In this document: positions 35,224 through 41,862 of the stretch, in pieces
Position numbering within the stretch: the first letter of the stretch is position 1
Layout: each line of letters begins with the position of its first letter
Origin: Salibacterium qingdaonense
GTDB lineage: Bacteria; Bacillota; Bacilli; Bacillales; Marinococcaceae
Assembly: GCF_900114715.1 (NCBI RefSeq)
Contig: NZ_FOTY01000024.1
Span: 1 to 41,862, forward strand
DNA length: 41,862 nt
Direction: 5' to 3'
Notes under the pieces: generated by a model
The model's input: the letters and a program-made list of their open reading frames with translations, nothing else
Told to the model about the DNA's origin: nothing
Databases searched by the model: none
Program-made: the position numbers and the translations under genes

Positions 35224-35661
35224 ATGCGTACAACTTACATGGCAAAGCCTGGTGAAGTAGAACGAAAGTGGTACGTGATTGACGCGGAAGGCGAAACACT
35301 CGGCCGTCTTGCCAGTGAAGTAGCGTCACTTCTCCGCGGCAAGCATAAGCCGCAGTATACCCCGCATATTGACACAGGTGATAACATCATTTTGATTAAT
35401 GCATCGGGTATTAAGCTCACCGGAAGCAAGCTTGAGGACAAGTATTACTACAGTCACAGCCAGTATCCGGGCGGACTGAAACAGACCCGTGCGATGGATA
35501 TGCGCCAGAACAAACCGGAGCGTATGCTGGAACTGGCTGTAAAAGGGATGCTTCCAAAAGGATCTCTCGGCCGTCAGCAGGCGAAGAAGCTTCACGTCTA
35601 CGCCGGCTCGGATCATAAACACGAAGCACAACAACCGGAGAAGTACGAACTTCGCGGATAA
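35224..35661 (+). CDS. rplM: Large-subunit ribosomal protein L13
   Basis: L13 is an early 50S assembly protein. ATG at 35224, after CAGGAGGG, gives 145 residues: [20 protein letters not shown], then [20 protein letters not shown] and [20 protein letters not shown]. An in-frame ATG at 35173 would add 17 residues within the leader and is rejected. Paired with rpsI. Confidence 0.97.
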   Translation: MRTTYMAKPGEVERKWYVIDAEGETLGRLASEVASLLRGKHKPQYTPHIDTGDNIILINASGIKLTGSKLEDKYYYSHSQYPGGLKQTRAMDMRQNKPERMLELAVKGMLPKGSLGRQQAKKLHVYAGSDHKHEAQQPEKYELRG

Positions 35662-35682
35662 AACAAAAGGGAGGGTATTCAC

Positions 35683-36075
35683 TTGGCACAAGTTCAATAT
35701 TACGGCACCGGACGCCGTAAAAATTCCGTAGCCCGTGTTTTTGTTGAACCAGGCGACGGAAATATTACCATTAATGACAGAAGCATTGACGAGTATTTTG
35801 ACCTGGAAACGCTGAAGCTTGTTGTGAAGCAGCCGCTCGCAGAAACAGGCACAGAAGGACAGTATGACCTGAAAGTCAACGTCGACGGCGGCGGCTTTAC
35901 TGGTCAGGCCGGCGCAATCCGCCACGGTCTTTCCCGCGCTCTGCTGGACGTAGATCCTGATTTCCGTAAAACGCTGAAAGACGCTGGTTATCTGACCCGC
36001 GATTCCAGAATGAAAGAACGGAAAAAGTACGGTCTCAAATCCGCACGCCGTTCTCCGCAGTTCTCGAAGCGTTAA
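35683..36075 (+). CDS. rpsI: Small-subunit ribosomal protein S9
   Basis: S9 is a 30S head protein whose C-terminal tail touches P-site tRNA. The product has 130 residues: [20 protein letters not shown] at the start, [20 protein letters not shown], and the invariant tail QFSKR. TTG at 35683 is used: GGGAGGG lies 7 bases upstream and the family begins (M)[13 protein letters not shown] terminator follows. Confidence 0.97.
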   Translation: MAQVQYYGTGRRKNSVARVFVEPGDGNITINDRSIDEYFDLETLKLVVKQPLAETGTEGQYDLKVNVDGGGFTGQAGAIRHGLSRALLDVDPDFRKTLKDAGYLTRDSRMKERKKYGLKSARRSPQFSKR

Positions 36076-36098
36076 AATTCCCTTTATACATTGGGTGC

Positions 36099-36141
36099 AG
36101 CCCTCTTTGTTCCTTGTTGGAGCAGAGAGGGCTTTTTATTT
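36099..36141 (+). terminator. Intrinsic terminator after rpsI
   Basis: AGCCCTCT (36099-36106) pairs with AGAGGGCT (36126-36133), followed by TTTTATTTT. It ends rplM-rpsI. Confidence 0.9.
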
Positions 36142-36592
36142 TGTGAAGGACAAAGCAGAAAAGAGCAGGGATGCGCTTTGGTTTTTCAGGGGGCTGCCGC
36201 CTTATCGACCGTTTGCTCCCTCATTCAGCAGGTGGATGAACCGCTGCGGCCATTAGCAGCCTGGAAAGGAAGCACACTGCCCGCGGAATACTGTTTGATG
36301 GACACTACGGTACTTAAGATGTGAAATAGTGGCTTACGGCAGATGTGTCGGAGCCATTAACCGCCCGAACCGGCTTTCCAGTGTCCATAAAAACAGTTTT
36401 TACGCACACTACGTTTAATCTTCGGGCACTTAGTGTCCATCCACCCAAAAAAGCGAAGCGCACCTAAAAATCGAAAACCCGGTCACCTGTAACGGCTGTG
36501 GGCCTGCTGAACGCCTTGGTGCAGAACTGGCATATACCGTTAGTATGGCAGCGCCGATCCATCACATACTATGACGTGAAGGGGGAGGTCAG
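36142..36592 (+). other. Intergenic region without gene
   Basis: No ORF with a fitting ribosome binding site or recognisable product is present. B. subtilis has a methyltransferase gene (ybaJ) in this place; I find no trace of it. The stretch contains the 145-bp inverted-repeat element described separately and an AAAAAC-A-GTTTTT dyad (36389-36401). The 77-codon open frame at 36091-36324 overlaps the terminator. Confidence 0.6.
36297..36441. repeat. Small element with 11-bp terminal inverted repeats
   Basis: GATGGACACTA (36297-36307) is the exact reverse complement of TAGTGTCCATC (36431-36441). A third copy of the core, AGTGTCCAT, lies inside at 36380-36388. The size (145 bp) and non-coding nature fit a miniature mobile element or dispersed intergenic repeat; copy number elsewhere cannot be seen. 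Confidence 0.5.
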
Positions 36593-37039
36593 ATGGGGAT
36601 TGTCATATCACTGGAGCCGCACCGTATCCAAAAGGAATGGAAGGAAGAAAAGCGCCTCCTGCAGGATCTTGATGTGCGGGAAGTGAAAGCAACGGCGGAA
36701 AAAGTTTTTACGCCGGTGTTCCACCGGTTTGAGTTTCCGTATTCCTTTCTGGAGGAAGCCTGCATGGATCTTGCTTTGGAAGCTTTTTTATCCGGGGGAA
36801 AATTCAGTCGGTATGTGGAAAACCGGGCACTGCCTTTCACGTTTCAGCTGCAGGCTGGCGCGGCAGCCGGCGGGATTGCCGAAGAACTGTATGAATTTAT
36901 GCAGTGCTGGGTGGAAGACGACCCGGGCTGTTATTATAAAGAGATGAAAGAAGCGGTCGACTCCTTTATTATGTATTGGTGGAAACGAGGTCTTGAAACC
37001 GGCGTAAGAAAGCAGTCCACGGATTTTCGAAAGCGATGA
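36593..37039 (+). CDS. ybaK: YbaK-like protein (DUF2521)
   Basis: The 148-residue soluble protein resembles YbaK of B. subtilis, of unknown function. Matching landmarks are LEEACMDLALEAFLSGGKFS in the middle and FIMYWWKRGLETG near the C-terminus, plus its place upstream of cwlD. No signal peptide, membrane helix or known catalytic motif is visible; it is helical and rich in Glu. ATG at 36593 follows GGGGGAGG. Family assignment is from memory of the neighbour order and partial similarity. Confidence 0.75.
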   Translation: MGIVISLEPHRIQKEWKEEKRLLQDLDVREVKATAEKVFTPVFHRFEFPYSFLEEACMDLALEAFLSGGKFSRYVENRALPFTFQLQAGAAAGGIAEELYEFMQCWVEDDPGCYYKEMKEAVDSFIMYWWKRGLETGVRKQSTDFRKR

Positions 37040-37113
37040 TGTTGTGTAATAAATGACCCGCCCCCTCATATAAATAAAACAAGCTGGGTTATCGATAAAG
37101 GAGCGGGCGTTTT

Positions 37114-37830
37114 ATGAAAAAATGGCTTGGTATTGCCATTCTGTTCATAGTATTAGCAGCGTCGGGCTGGCTTATACAGAGCTGGATGATGCCGCAGACA
37201 GTGACTTCGTGGAACACACCATTATCAGGAAAAGTGATTATTCTGGATCCGGGACACGGCGGGGTGGACGGCGGCGCCTCCACCCGGGGGGAGGAGATCC
37301 TGGAAAAGGATGTAGCGCTTTCCATAAGCTTTATGCTGCGTGATTATCTGCAGGAAGCAGGGGCTCTTGTATTGATGACACGTGAAGGGGACTACGATTT
37401 AGCCGGCAGCGATGTAAAAGGATACAGCCGTCGTAAAACGGAAGATCTCCATAAACGCCTCGATATTGTGAACGAAAGCGGGGGAGATTTATTTCTCAGC
37501 CTGCACTTGAATGCTGTTCCTTCCACCCGTTGGAGTGGAGCGCAGACGTTTTATCAGCCGAGTGTTCCGGAAAATGAGACATTGGCCAGGCTCATTCAAA
37601 CAGAGATGAGAGAGGTGCTGGAGCGGACAACCCGGGAGACGAAAGGAATAAGGGAAATTTTTCTATTGAATCAGGCGGATATACCAGGAGCACTCGTGGA
37701 GGCTGGCTTTCTGTCTCATCCCGAGGAAGGGCGGCTTCTTGGGAAAAAAGAACATCAAAATAAAATCGCGGTTTCTATTTACCGCGGAATTCTTCGGTAC
37801 TACGGAGGGGAAGAACCAGAAGCTCTGTAG
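37114..37830 (+). CDS. cwlD: N-acetylmuramoyl-L-alanine amidase CwlD
   Basis: CwlD removes peptide side chains from spore cortex peptidoglycan, the first step to muramic-delta-lactam, which germination enzymes need; PdaA completes the reaction. The 238-residue Amidase_3 protein has an N-terminal membrane anchor (about 4-25), zinc ligands His48 (DPGHGG), Glu64 and His131 (LHLNA), and the catalytic Glu196 (VEAGFLSH). AAAGGAG precedes the ATG at 37114. CATATAAAT at about 37062 could be a sigma-E type -10, but the -35 is unclear. It belongs to the spore cluster with gerD and pdaB. Confidence 0.92.
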   Translation: MKKWLGIAILFIVLAASGWLIQSWMMPQTVTSWNTPLSGKVIILDPGHGGVDGGASTRGEEILEKDVALSISFMLRDYLQEAGALVLMTREGDYDLAGSDVKGYSRRKTEDLHKRLDIVNESGGDLFLSLHLNAVPSTRWSGAQTFYQPSVPENETLARLIQTEMREVLERTTRETKGIREIFLLNQADIPGALVEAGFLSHPEEGRLLGKKEHQNKIAVSIYRGILRYYGGEEPEAL

Positions 37831-37863
37831 TTGCAAACGTTTGAAAAAGATGCCGTAAAAACG

Positions 37864-37885
37864 GTATGCTGTAGGAGAAGCATAC
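37864..37885 (+). other. Hairpin upstream of salA
   Basis: GTATGCT (37864-37870) pairs with AGCATAC (37879-37885), just after a smaller GCCGT/ACGGT stem (37852-37865). There is no T-run. It lies between cwlD and the salA binding site and may be a leader or processing structure. Confidence 0.45.
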
Positions 37886-37910
37886 AGCGCTGTAAAGGAA
37901 GGTGTCCGAT

Positions 37911-38969
37911 TTGTTAACCGAAGAACAAATCCGCGAGGCTCTCGAGAAAATCCAGGATCCGGATCTTCATAAAAGCATCGTGGAAACCGGAGGAGTCCGG
38001 GAGATAAAAATAAAAGAAGACAACGTCAGTCTTAAGATTGCGCTTGCCAAGACCGGAACAGCCGAGCAGATGCAGGTGCAGCAGAACATTGTACAGATAG
38101 TAAAAGAAGCAGGCGCTGAATCAGTCGGCCTGCGTTTTGATACGTTGTCAGATGAAGAAGTAAGAGAAATGGGCGGAGCCGAAGACGAAGAAGAAGAAGG
38201 AAAACCTTCCCTTCTCTCAGAGAACAACCCGGTCGAGTTTATTGCGGTGACAAGCGGGAAAGGCGGGGTAGGCAAATCGACAGTCTCCGTCAATATCGCA
38301 ACATCCCTTGCTAAAGCCGGAAAGAGAGTCGGCATTATTGATGCAGATATCTACGGTTTCAGTGTACCGGATATGATGGGCATTGAAGACCGTCCAACCG
38401 TGCAGGGAGAAACGATTTATCCGGTGGAACGCTTTGGTGTCAAAGTGATTTCCATGGGCTTTTTCGTGGAAGATAACGCCCCTGTCGTCTGGAGAGGACC
38501 AATGCTCGGTAAAATGCTGAATAACTTTTTCAATGAGGTCGAGTGGGGAGATCTTGACTACCTGATTCTCGACCTGCCTCCAGGAACAGGAGACGTGGCA
38601 CTCGATGTGCACACGATGCTGCCTGAATGTAAGGAACTTGTTGTGACAACGCCGCACGCAACTGCTGCTTTTGTCGCAGCCCGTGCCGGAGCCATGGCGA
38701 TCAAGACAAACCATCAGATTCTCGGTGTGATTGAAAACATGGCCTACTTTGAAAGCAAAAAAACCGGGGAGCTGGAGTACATTTTTGGTCAGGGCGGCGG
38801 CGATCGTCTGACAGAAGAGCTGAAAACAGAAATGTTCGGCCGGATCCCGCTCGGCCAGCCGGATATGGAAAAAGAAGACTTCGCTCCATCCGTGTATGAA
38901 TCCGACCATCCAATCGGAGAAATATACAACGATATCACAAGCCGTATCATGGAAAAGATCGGCAAGTAA
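37911..38969 (+). CDS. salA: Mrp/ApbC-family P-loop ATPase (SalA)
   Basis: Mrp-family ATPases act as iron-sulfur carriers in many bacteria; in B. subtilis the member here, SalA, affects expression of protease genes through ScoC. TTG at 37911 gives 352 residues: an N-terminal MIP18-like domain (LTEEQIREALEKIQDPDLHK), an acidic linker (about 88-104), then the deviant Walker A TSGKGGVGKST and DADIYGFSVPDMMG. AAAGGAAGGTG lies 6 bases before the TTG; a GTG at 37902 is part of that site. No CXXC cluster-binding pair is visible at the C-terminus, as in B. subtilis SalA. A terminator follows. Confidence 0.9.
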   Translation: MLTEEQIREALEKIQDPDLHKSIVETGGVREIKIKEDNVSLKIALAKTGTAEQMQVQQNIVQIVKEAGAESVGLRFDTLSDEEVREMGGAEDEEEEGKPSLLSENNPVEFIAVTSGKGGVGKSTVSVNIATSLAKAGKRVGIIDADIYGFSVPDMMGIEDRPTVQGETIYPVERFGVKVISMGFFVEDNAPVVWRGPMLGKMLNNFFNEVEWGDLDYLILDLPPGTGDVALDVHTMLPECKELVVTTPHATAAFVAARAGAMAIKTNHQILGVIENMAYFESKKTGELEYIFGQGGGDRLTEELKTEMFGRIPLGQPDMEKEDFAPSVYESDHPIGEIYNDITSRIMEKIGK

Positions 38970-38971
38970 GG

Positions 38972-39005
38972 AAAAGGAGCTGTATCAAAAGGTACAGCTC
39001 CTTTT
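38972..39005 (+). terminator. Bidirectional intrinsic terminator between salA and gerD
   Basis: AAAAGGAGCTGTA (38972-38984), an 8-base loop, TACAGCTCCTTTT (38993-39005). The 13-bp stem has A-run and T-run ends, so it can serve both salA (+) and gerD (-). Confidence 0.9.
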
Positions 39006-39118
39006 CTGTAATATAGAAAATTCACCTCAGGCAGAAGCGGAAGGCGGCGACGCCAGCGGTAAGCGTCCGCCTGCAGCGGATGCCTTAACGTTTAACGGCT
39101 TTTGATACAGCCCCTTTT
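38972..39118. repeat. 147-bp element with 20-bp terminal inverted repeats
   Basis: AAAAGGAGCTGTATCAAAAG (38972-38991) and the reverse complement of 39099-39118 (AAAAGGGGCTGTATCAAAAG) differ in one base. Between them lies a GC-rich core, GCGGAAGGCGGCGAC (39037-39051) and GCGTCCGCCTGCAGCGGA (39063-39080), which can fold on itself and recalls a dispersed repeat I know from Bacillaceae genomes. It separates convergent salA and gerD and also supplies their terminators. Confidence 0.65.
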
Positions 39119-39141
39119 TAAAACAAGGACACACATGGTTC

Positions 39142-39744
39142 TTAACTGCCTCCGCCGCTGGAAGAAGAACCACCACTTTGGCCGCCTTCCTTGCTCATCT
39201 GCTTTTCCGCTACTTTATCAAGAATTTTGGTTATTTTCGTTTTAAAACGCGGACTTTCCATCGCTTCACTCATAATCGTCATAACCTGCTGCCGGTACTC
39301 TTTCCCTTTCATCAATTCCAATGTTGCTTTTTCCATCTCCGGATCTTTCATCACATCCATCATCATCTGCTGATATTCCGGATCTTTCATTAAGTTTTTC
39401 AGCATCTTTTCATTATTTTTCTGCATGCTGTCGGCAAAGGTTTTGGAGAACTTCGGATCTTTCAGCATTTCCTGCCAGAAGGATTTTCCTTTCTCAGCGG
39501 TCAACGTATCTTCCACTGTTTTTTTGAGAATCTCCTGGTCCATGACGATTTTTTCGCGCATCTTTTCGTCACTCATGATGTCGCTTATTGCTTGTTTGCC
39601 TTCATCAGACTTCAGCAAATCAACGAGCATTTTTTTTGTTTCTTCGTATTTAGGACTCCCCTGATCTTCGGCGGCTTGAGCACAGCCGGTCAATAATAAG
39701 AAGAAAAATAAAGACAACGTGATTTTTTTCAGCAGGGTCGGCAT
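39142..39744 (-). CDS. gerD: Spore germination lipoprotein GerD
   Basis: GerD is an inner-spore-membrane lipoprotein needed to cluster nutrient germinant receptors into the germinosome. The 200-residue product has a signal peptide (1-20) with lipobox LLTGC and lipid-modified Cys21, then a helical region with repeated Lys-Asp-Pro turns (LKDPKF, MKDPEY, MKDPEM) and a Gly/Ser-rich tail (about 188-200). The ATG at 39744 gives the best signal peptide; AAAGGAG lies 10 bases upstream. An in-frame start at 39795 adds 17 polar residues before it and is rejected. It is convergent with salA and divergent from kbaA. Confidence 0.92.
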   Translation of the reverse strand: MPTLLKKITLSLFFFLLLTGCAQAAEDQGSPKYEETKKMLVDLLKSDEGKQAISDIMSDEKMREKIVMDQEILKKTVEDTLTAEKGKSFWQEMLKDPKFSKTFADSMQKNNEKMLKNLMKDPEYQQMMMDVMKDPEMEKATLELMKGKEYRQQVMTIMSEAMESPRFKTKITKILDKVAEKQMSKEGGQSGGSSSSGGGS

Positions 39745-39907
39745 GAATCCACGCTCCTTTCCATGACATGAATGCGGTGGTGTTTTGATTAACATGCCTC
39801 AGATATGAAAAAATTATGCATATAACAGAGGCTGTGTAGCTTTTTGCCGGATTGATTGGTAAAATCAGTACGGAAATGATTCATTCATAAAGAGGAGCGC
39901 GATAGCG

Positions 39908-40519
39908 TTGAATACACGAAAGCTTGTTTATTTGTTTTTTTCCACTCTGCTGATCGGGGCATCGAGTGGTGCTGTTATCGGAGTGCTGCTTGATACGGAT
40001 ACATACTTCGGCGGTGGTTTTCTTAATTTCTTTTTTGGTCTGCTTTGGATGTTCGGGGTGAGTGCTGCGATTAGTCTGGTTGCACAGATGGGGTACTTTG
40101 CCTACCTTACATTGCAGCGGCTTGCCTTGGGATTATTTAAATCCGTAACACTTTGGAACCGCATCCAGGTGGTACTTGTTCTCTTCGTCCTGTTTGATCT
40201 GGTTTATCTGCGGTATATTTCATTTGCCGAACCAGGGGAAACACTTGCCGGTTTTATGGTGATGCCTCTGCTGCTTCTGGCGTACAGCGCAGTGGTTGCG
40301 TTTTGGAAGCGGCGGGAGACGAATAAAGAAACCTTTGTACCAGCTCTGTTTTTTATGTTTGTGGTGACGACAATTGAGTGGGTTCCTGCGTTAACGGTTG
40401 ATGTTGTGAATGATACGAAATGGCTCTGGATTTATGTCACCCCGCTCCTTGCCGCCAACACATGGCAGCTGCTTCTTTTGCACCGTTTGACAGGCGACGG
40501 CCGGAAGAATGCCTCCTGA
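39908..40519 (+). CDS. kbaA: KinB-signalling pathway activation protein KbaA
   Basis: In B. subtilis KbaA is a membrane protein that activates the sporulation kinase KinB, feeding the Spo0A phosphorelay. The 203-residue product has about six membrane segments, among them LVYLFFSTLLIGASSGAVIG, IQVVLVLFVLFDLVYLRYI and FVPALFFMFVVTTIEWVPAL. The call rests on its position between gerD and pdaB and on this topology. TTG at 39908 follows GAGGAG (39892-39897) at 10 bases. A possible extended -10 promoter (TGG-TAAAAT, 39857-39865) lies upstream. The kinase itself is not in the window. Confidence 0.85.
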   Translation: MNTRKLVYLFFSTLLIGASSGAVIGVLLDTDTYFGGGFLNFFFGLLWMFGVSAAISLVAQMGYFAYLTLQRLALGLFKSVTLWNRIQVVLVLFVLFDLVYLRYISFAEPGETLAGFMVMPLLLLAYSAVVAFWKRRETNKETFVPALFFMFVVTTIEWVPALTVDVVNDTKWLWIYVTPLLAANTWQLLLLHRLTGDGRKNAS

Positions 40520-40542
40520 TTAAACAAACGTTTGATCAGGAG
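40513..40542 (+). terminator. Hairpin between convergent kbaA and pdaB
   Basis: CTCCTGATTAAAC (40513-40525), loop AAAC, GTTTGATCAGGAG (40530-40542); one G-T pair in a 13-bp stem. The kbaA stop TGA (40517-40519) lies within the left arm. No T-run follows on either strand, so it may protect 3' ends rather than terminate. Confidence 0.5.
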
Positions 40543-40563
40543 CAGGCGGGGGCGCCGGAGAGT

Positions 40564-41331
40564 TTACGGTGCAGCCAGCTCCTCTACGTCTGTCTCCGCC
40601 TGGGAAATAAGCTCATCAAGCGAGGAAAAAGTATATCCTTTTTCACGGAGATCCTCAATAATTACAGGCAGCGCTTCGCCTGTCTGTCTGGCAGAATCGG
40701 AAGCGTTAAGCAAAATAACGTCACCCGGCTGCAGTGCGCCTGTTACATCAGATACGATTTGTTTCACTCCGGGATTTTCCCAGTCGTCCCCTCCTACACT
40801 CCAATGTACGGTAGTGTATCCGGATTTAGTGATTGTTTCCAGAACAGAAGGAGTGAAATCGCCGTGCGGTGGACGGAAATACTCCACATCGATACCGGTG
40901 ACATCATTGATTTTTTTATGACTCAAATTCAAATCCCTTACGATTGCCTCTTCGTCCATGTTCGGATAATGGTCATATCTGTAGCCATGACTGCCGATTG
41001 TATGACCATCTTCCATCATCCGTTCCATGATGTCGGGATGACGTTCCGCCCATGCTCCGGAAACAAAGAACGCTGCTTCGACTTCCTTTTCTTTTAATAT
41101 ATCAAGAATGGGGACGGCCCGGTCTTCTCCCCAGCTGATATTGAATGTTAAGGCGGTTTTTTTCTCATCAATGTCAGCCCGGTAAAAAGCAGAAGGTCCT
41201 TCTTCCGTCGAGAAAACAGGAAGAACGGAACGGTTCATCCAGGCCCCTCCGATTACAATGAATAAGGCGATAGCTGTCAGAATGTACATACGCATGCGAC
41301 GGCTGCTGAGAATCCAAACTTTTCTGGGCAA
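40564..41331 (-). CDS. pdaB: PdaB-family polysaccharide deacetylase, altered motifs
   Basis: PdaB is a NodB-fold protein required for spore survival after late sporulation. The 255-residue product has a membrane anchor (about 15-33) and the NodB domain (about 57-250). Motif 1 reads LTFNISWG, with Asn64 where the base Asp is expected; motif 2 is SHGYRYDH, motif 3 RPPHGD (153-158), and the last motif LLNASDS has Asn209 where His is usual. So catalysis may be weak or absent. TTG at 41331 is used, with AAAGGAG 9 bases upstream. It lies next to the rRNA genes, as in B. subtilis. Confidence 0.9.
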   Translation of the reverse strand: MPRKVWILSSRRMRMYILTAIALFIVIGGAWMNRSVLPVFSTEEGPSAFYRADIDEKKTALTFNISWGEDRAVPILDILKEKEVEAAFFVSGAWAERHPDIMERMMEDGHTIGSHGYRYDHYPNMDEEAIVRDLNLSHKKINDVTGIDVEYFRPPHGDFTPSVLETITKSGYTTVHWSVGGDDWENPGVKQIVSDVTGALQPGDVILLNASDSARQTGEALPVIIEDLREKGYTFSSLDELISQAETDVEELAAP

Positions 41332-41537
41332 CGCGTTCGTCTCCTTTCCTCAGGTAGTCCTGTCCTAACTATATTCCTTATAGGACAAGATATGACGGAG
41401 CGGACCGTTGAAACATTATTCTTATACACGAAAAGGAACGGCATACCTCAGGGCAGCGTAACGAAGCCTCTTGATAGTAACTTAGGGAGGGATGATGAAA
41501 AAAATGAAGGATAAATTAAGTTTTTTGTAGAAAAGGA
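41332..41537. other. pdaB-rrn intergenic stretch
   Basis: The gap holds the dyad TGTCCTA/TAGGACA (41361-41367 and 41381-41387) upstream of pdaB, which could be an operator or part of its leader. A clear sporulation-sigma promoter for pdaB was not found. GGGAGG followed by ATGATG (41485-41497) starts only a 12-codon frame. Confidence 0.4.
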
Positions 41538-41566
41538 TTGACCGTACCCTGCCTGCGTGTTAAATT
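41538..41566 (+). promoter_or_regulatory. rRNA promoter P1
   Basis: TTGACC (41538-41543), 17 bases, TAAATT (41561-41566). First of two tandem promoters before 16S, as is typical in Bacillus rrn operons. Confidence 0.65.
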
Positions 41567-41621
41567 ATTAAATGCGCCATCGAGAGAGGCGGACATTTCA
41601 ACGAACATTCACATTTTGTTG

Positions 41622-41650
41622 TTGACTTTATTTTCGTTGAGTGATATTAT
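41622..41650 (+). promoter_or_regulatory. rRNA promoter P2
   Basis: TTGACT (41622-41627), 17 bases, TATTAT (41645-41650); ten of twelve consensus positions. The main rrn promoter candidate, about 84 bases after P1. Confidence 0.85.
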
Positions 41651-41682
41651 GAATAAGTCGCTAATTAAGCGGCGGTGACATC

Positions 41683-41692
41683 TGCCCTTTGA
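41683..41692 (+). promoter_or_regulatory. rRNA boxA antitermination site
   Basis: TGCCCTTTGA followed by AAATTGAATG matches the boxA region of Bacillus rrn leaders (TGCTCTTTGA type). NusB with NusE (S10, rpsJ of this window) binds it to prevent premature termination. Confidence 0.75.
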
Positions 41693-41776
41693 AAATTGAA
41701 TGAAAGTCAAGCGTCTGTCAATTCAAATGGTCTACGGACCATACAGATAAGAAACACAAGCACAGCATCAAACTTT

Positions 41777-41862
41777 TTTAATGGAGAGTTTGATCCTGGC
41801 TCAGGACGAACGCTGGCGGCGTGCCTAATACATGCAAGTCGAGCGCGGGAAGCGGACGGAAA
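41777..41862 (+). rRNA. 16S ribosomal RNA, 5' end (partial)
   Basis: GGAGAGTTTGATCCTGGCTC (41783-41802) and GCGGCGTGCCTAATACATGC (41816-41835) are the universal 5' segment of bacterial 16S rRNA. The first base is placed 8 before AGAGTTTGATC. The window ends in the V1 region. Gene runs off the right edge. Confidence 0.97.

Noticed and set aside
36091-36324. 77-codon frame after rpsI
   Set aside because: It runs through the rpsI terminator, has no ribosome binding site and ends inside the inverted-repeat element.
37834-37843. Palindrome CAAACGTTTG after cwlD, also at 40525-40534, as a possible CcpA or LacI-type operator
   Set aside because: Outer positions do not fit the cre consensus, both copies lie at gene 3' ends, and the second is explained by the kbaA hairpin.
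40420-41097. 225-codon plus-strand frame opposite pdaB
   Set aside because: Antisense to a recognisable NodB-domain gene with no binding site or family features of its own.
41492-41530. Mini-ORF (12 codons) after a GGGAGG box upstream of the rrn promoters
   Set aside because: Too short, spacing to the ATG is poor, and no regulatory logic is visible.

Overview
The window is a Firmicutes (Bacillaceae-type) chromosome segment. It carries the rplK-rpoBC-str-S10-spc-alpha ribosomal supercluster, then ecfA1-ecfA2-ecfT-truA-rplM-rpsI, then a sporulation/germination cluster (ybaK, cwlD, salA, gerD, kbaA, pdaB), and it ends in the 5' end of a 16S rRNA gene. Gene order follows the Bacillus subtilis order closely. 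GerD, KbaA, CwlD and PdaB point to an endospore former. Moderate GC and many acidic residues would fit a halophilic or alkaliphilic member, but the genus cannot be named from the sequence alone.

Layout. 1-332: left end of an IS30-family element whose transposase runs off the left edge. 438-2922: L11-L1 and L10-L7/L12 units with an upstream L1 control site, a second L1-site candidate before rplA, and an L10 leader with attenuator. 3057-11281: a ybxB-type methyltransferase, then rpoB and rpoC behind a structured leader. 11289-16143: the str unit (rplGB, rpsL, rpsG, fusA, tuf) with its own promoter and a strong terminator after tuf. 16355-31707: S10/spc/alpha genes from rpsJ to rplQ behind an S10 leader, including secY, adk, map, a KOW protein, infA, rpmJ and rpoA. 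31825-35046: energy-coupling-factor transporter core plus truA. 35084-36141: rplM-rpsI with promoter, L13 leader and terminator. 36593-41331: sporulation and germination genes, with gerD and pdaB on the minus strand. 41538-41862: two rRNA promoters, boxA and the start of 16S.

The genes build the translation and transcription machinery and couple it to export (SecY), N-terminal Met removal (Map), nucleotide balance (Adk) and vitamin uptake (ECF). Control appears to be mainly by leader RNAs that bind the encoded r-proteins (L1, L10, S10, L13). Non-ATG starts (TTG/GTG) are frequent and were set by ribosome binding site spacing and family N-termini.

I found no new multi-gene system; coding content is almost wholly conserved housekeeping. 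The unusual material is small: two compact elements with terminal inverted repeats (36297-36441 and 38972-39118), paired L1-site mimics, an adenylate kinase LID lacking two usual zinc cysteines, a PdaB with altered catalytic motifs, and several structured spacers. Both window ends lie in sequences that are normally multi-copy (IS and rRNA), which suggests this may be a whole assembly contig.
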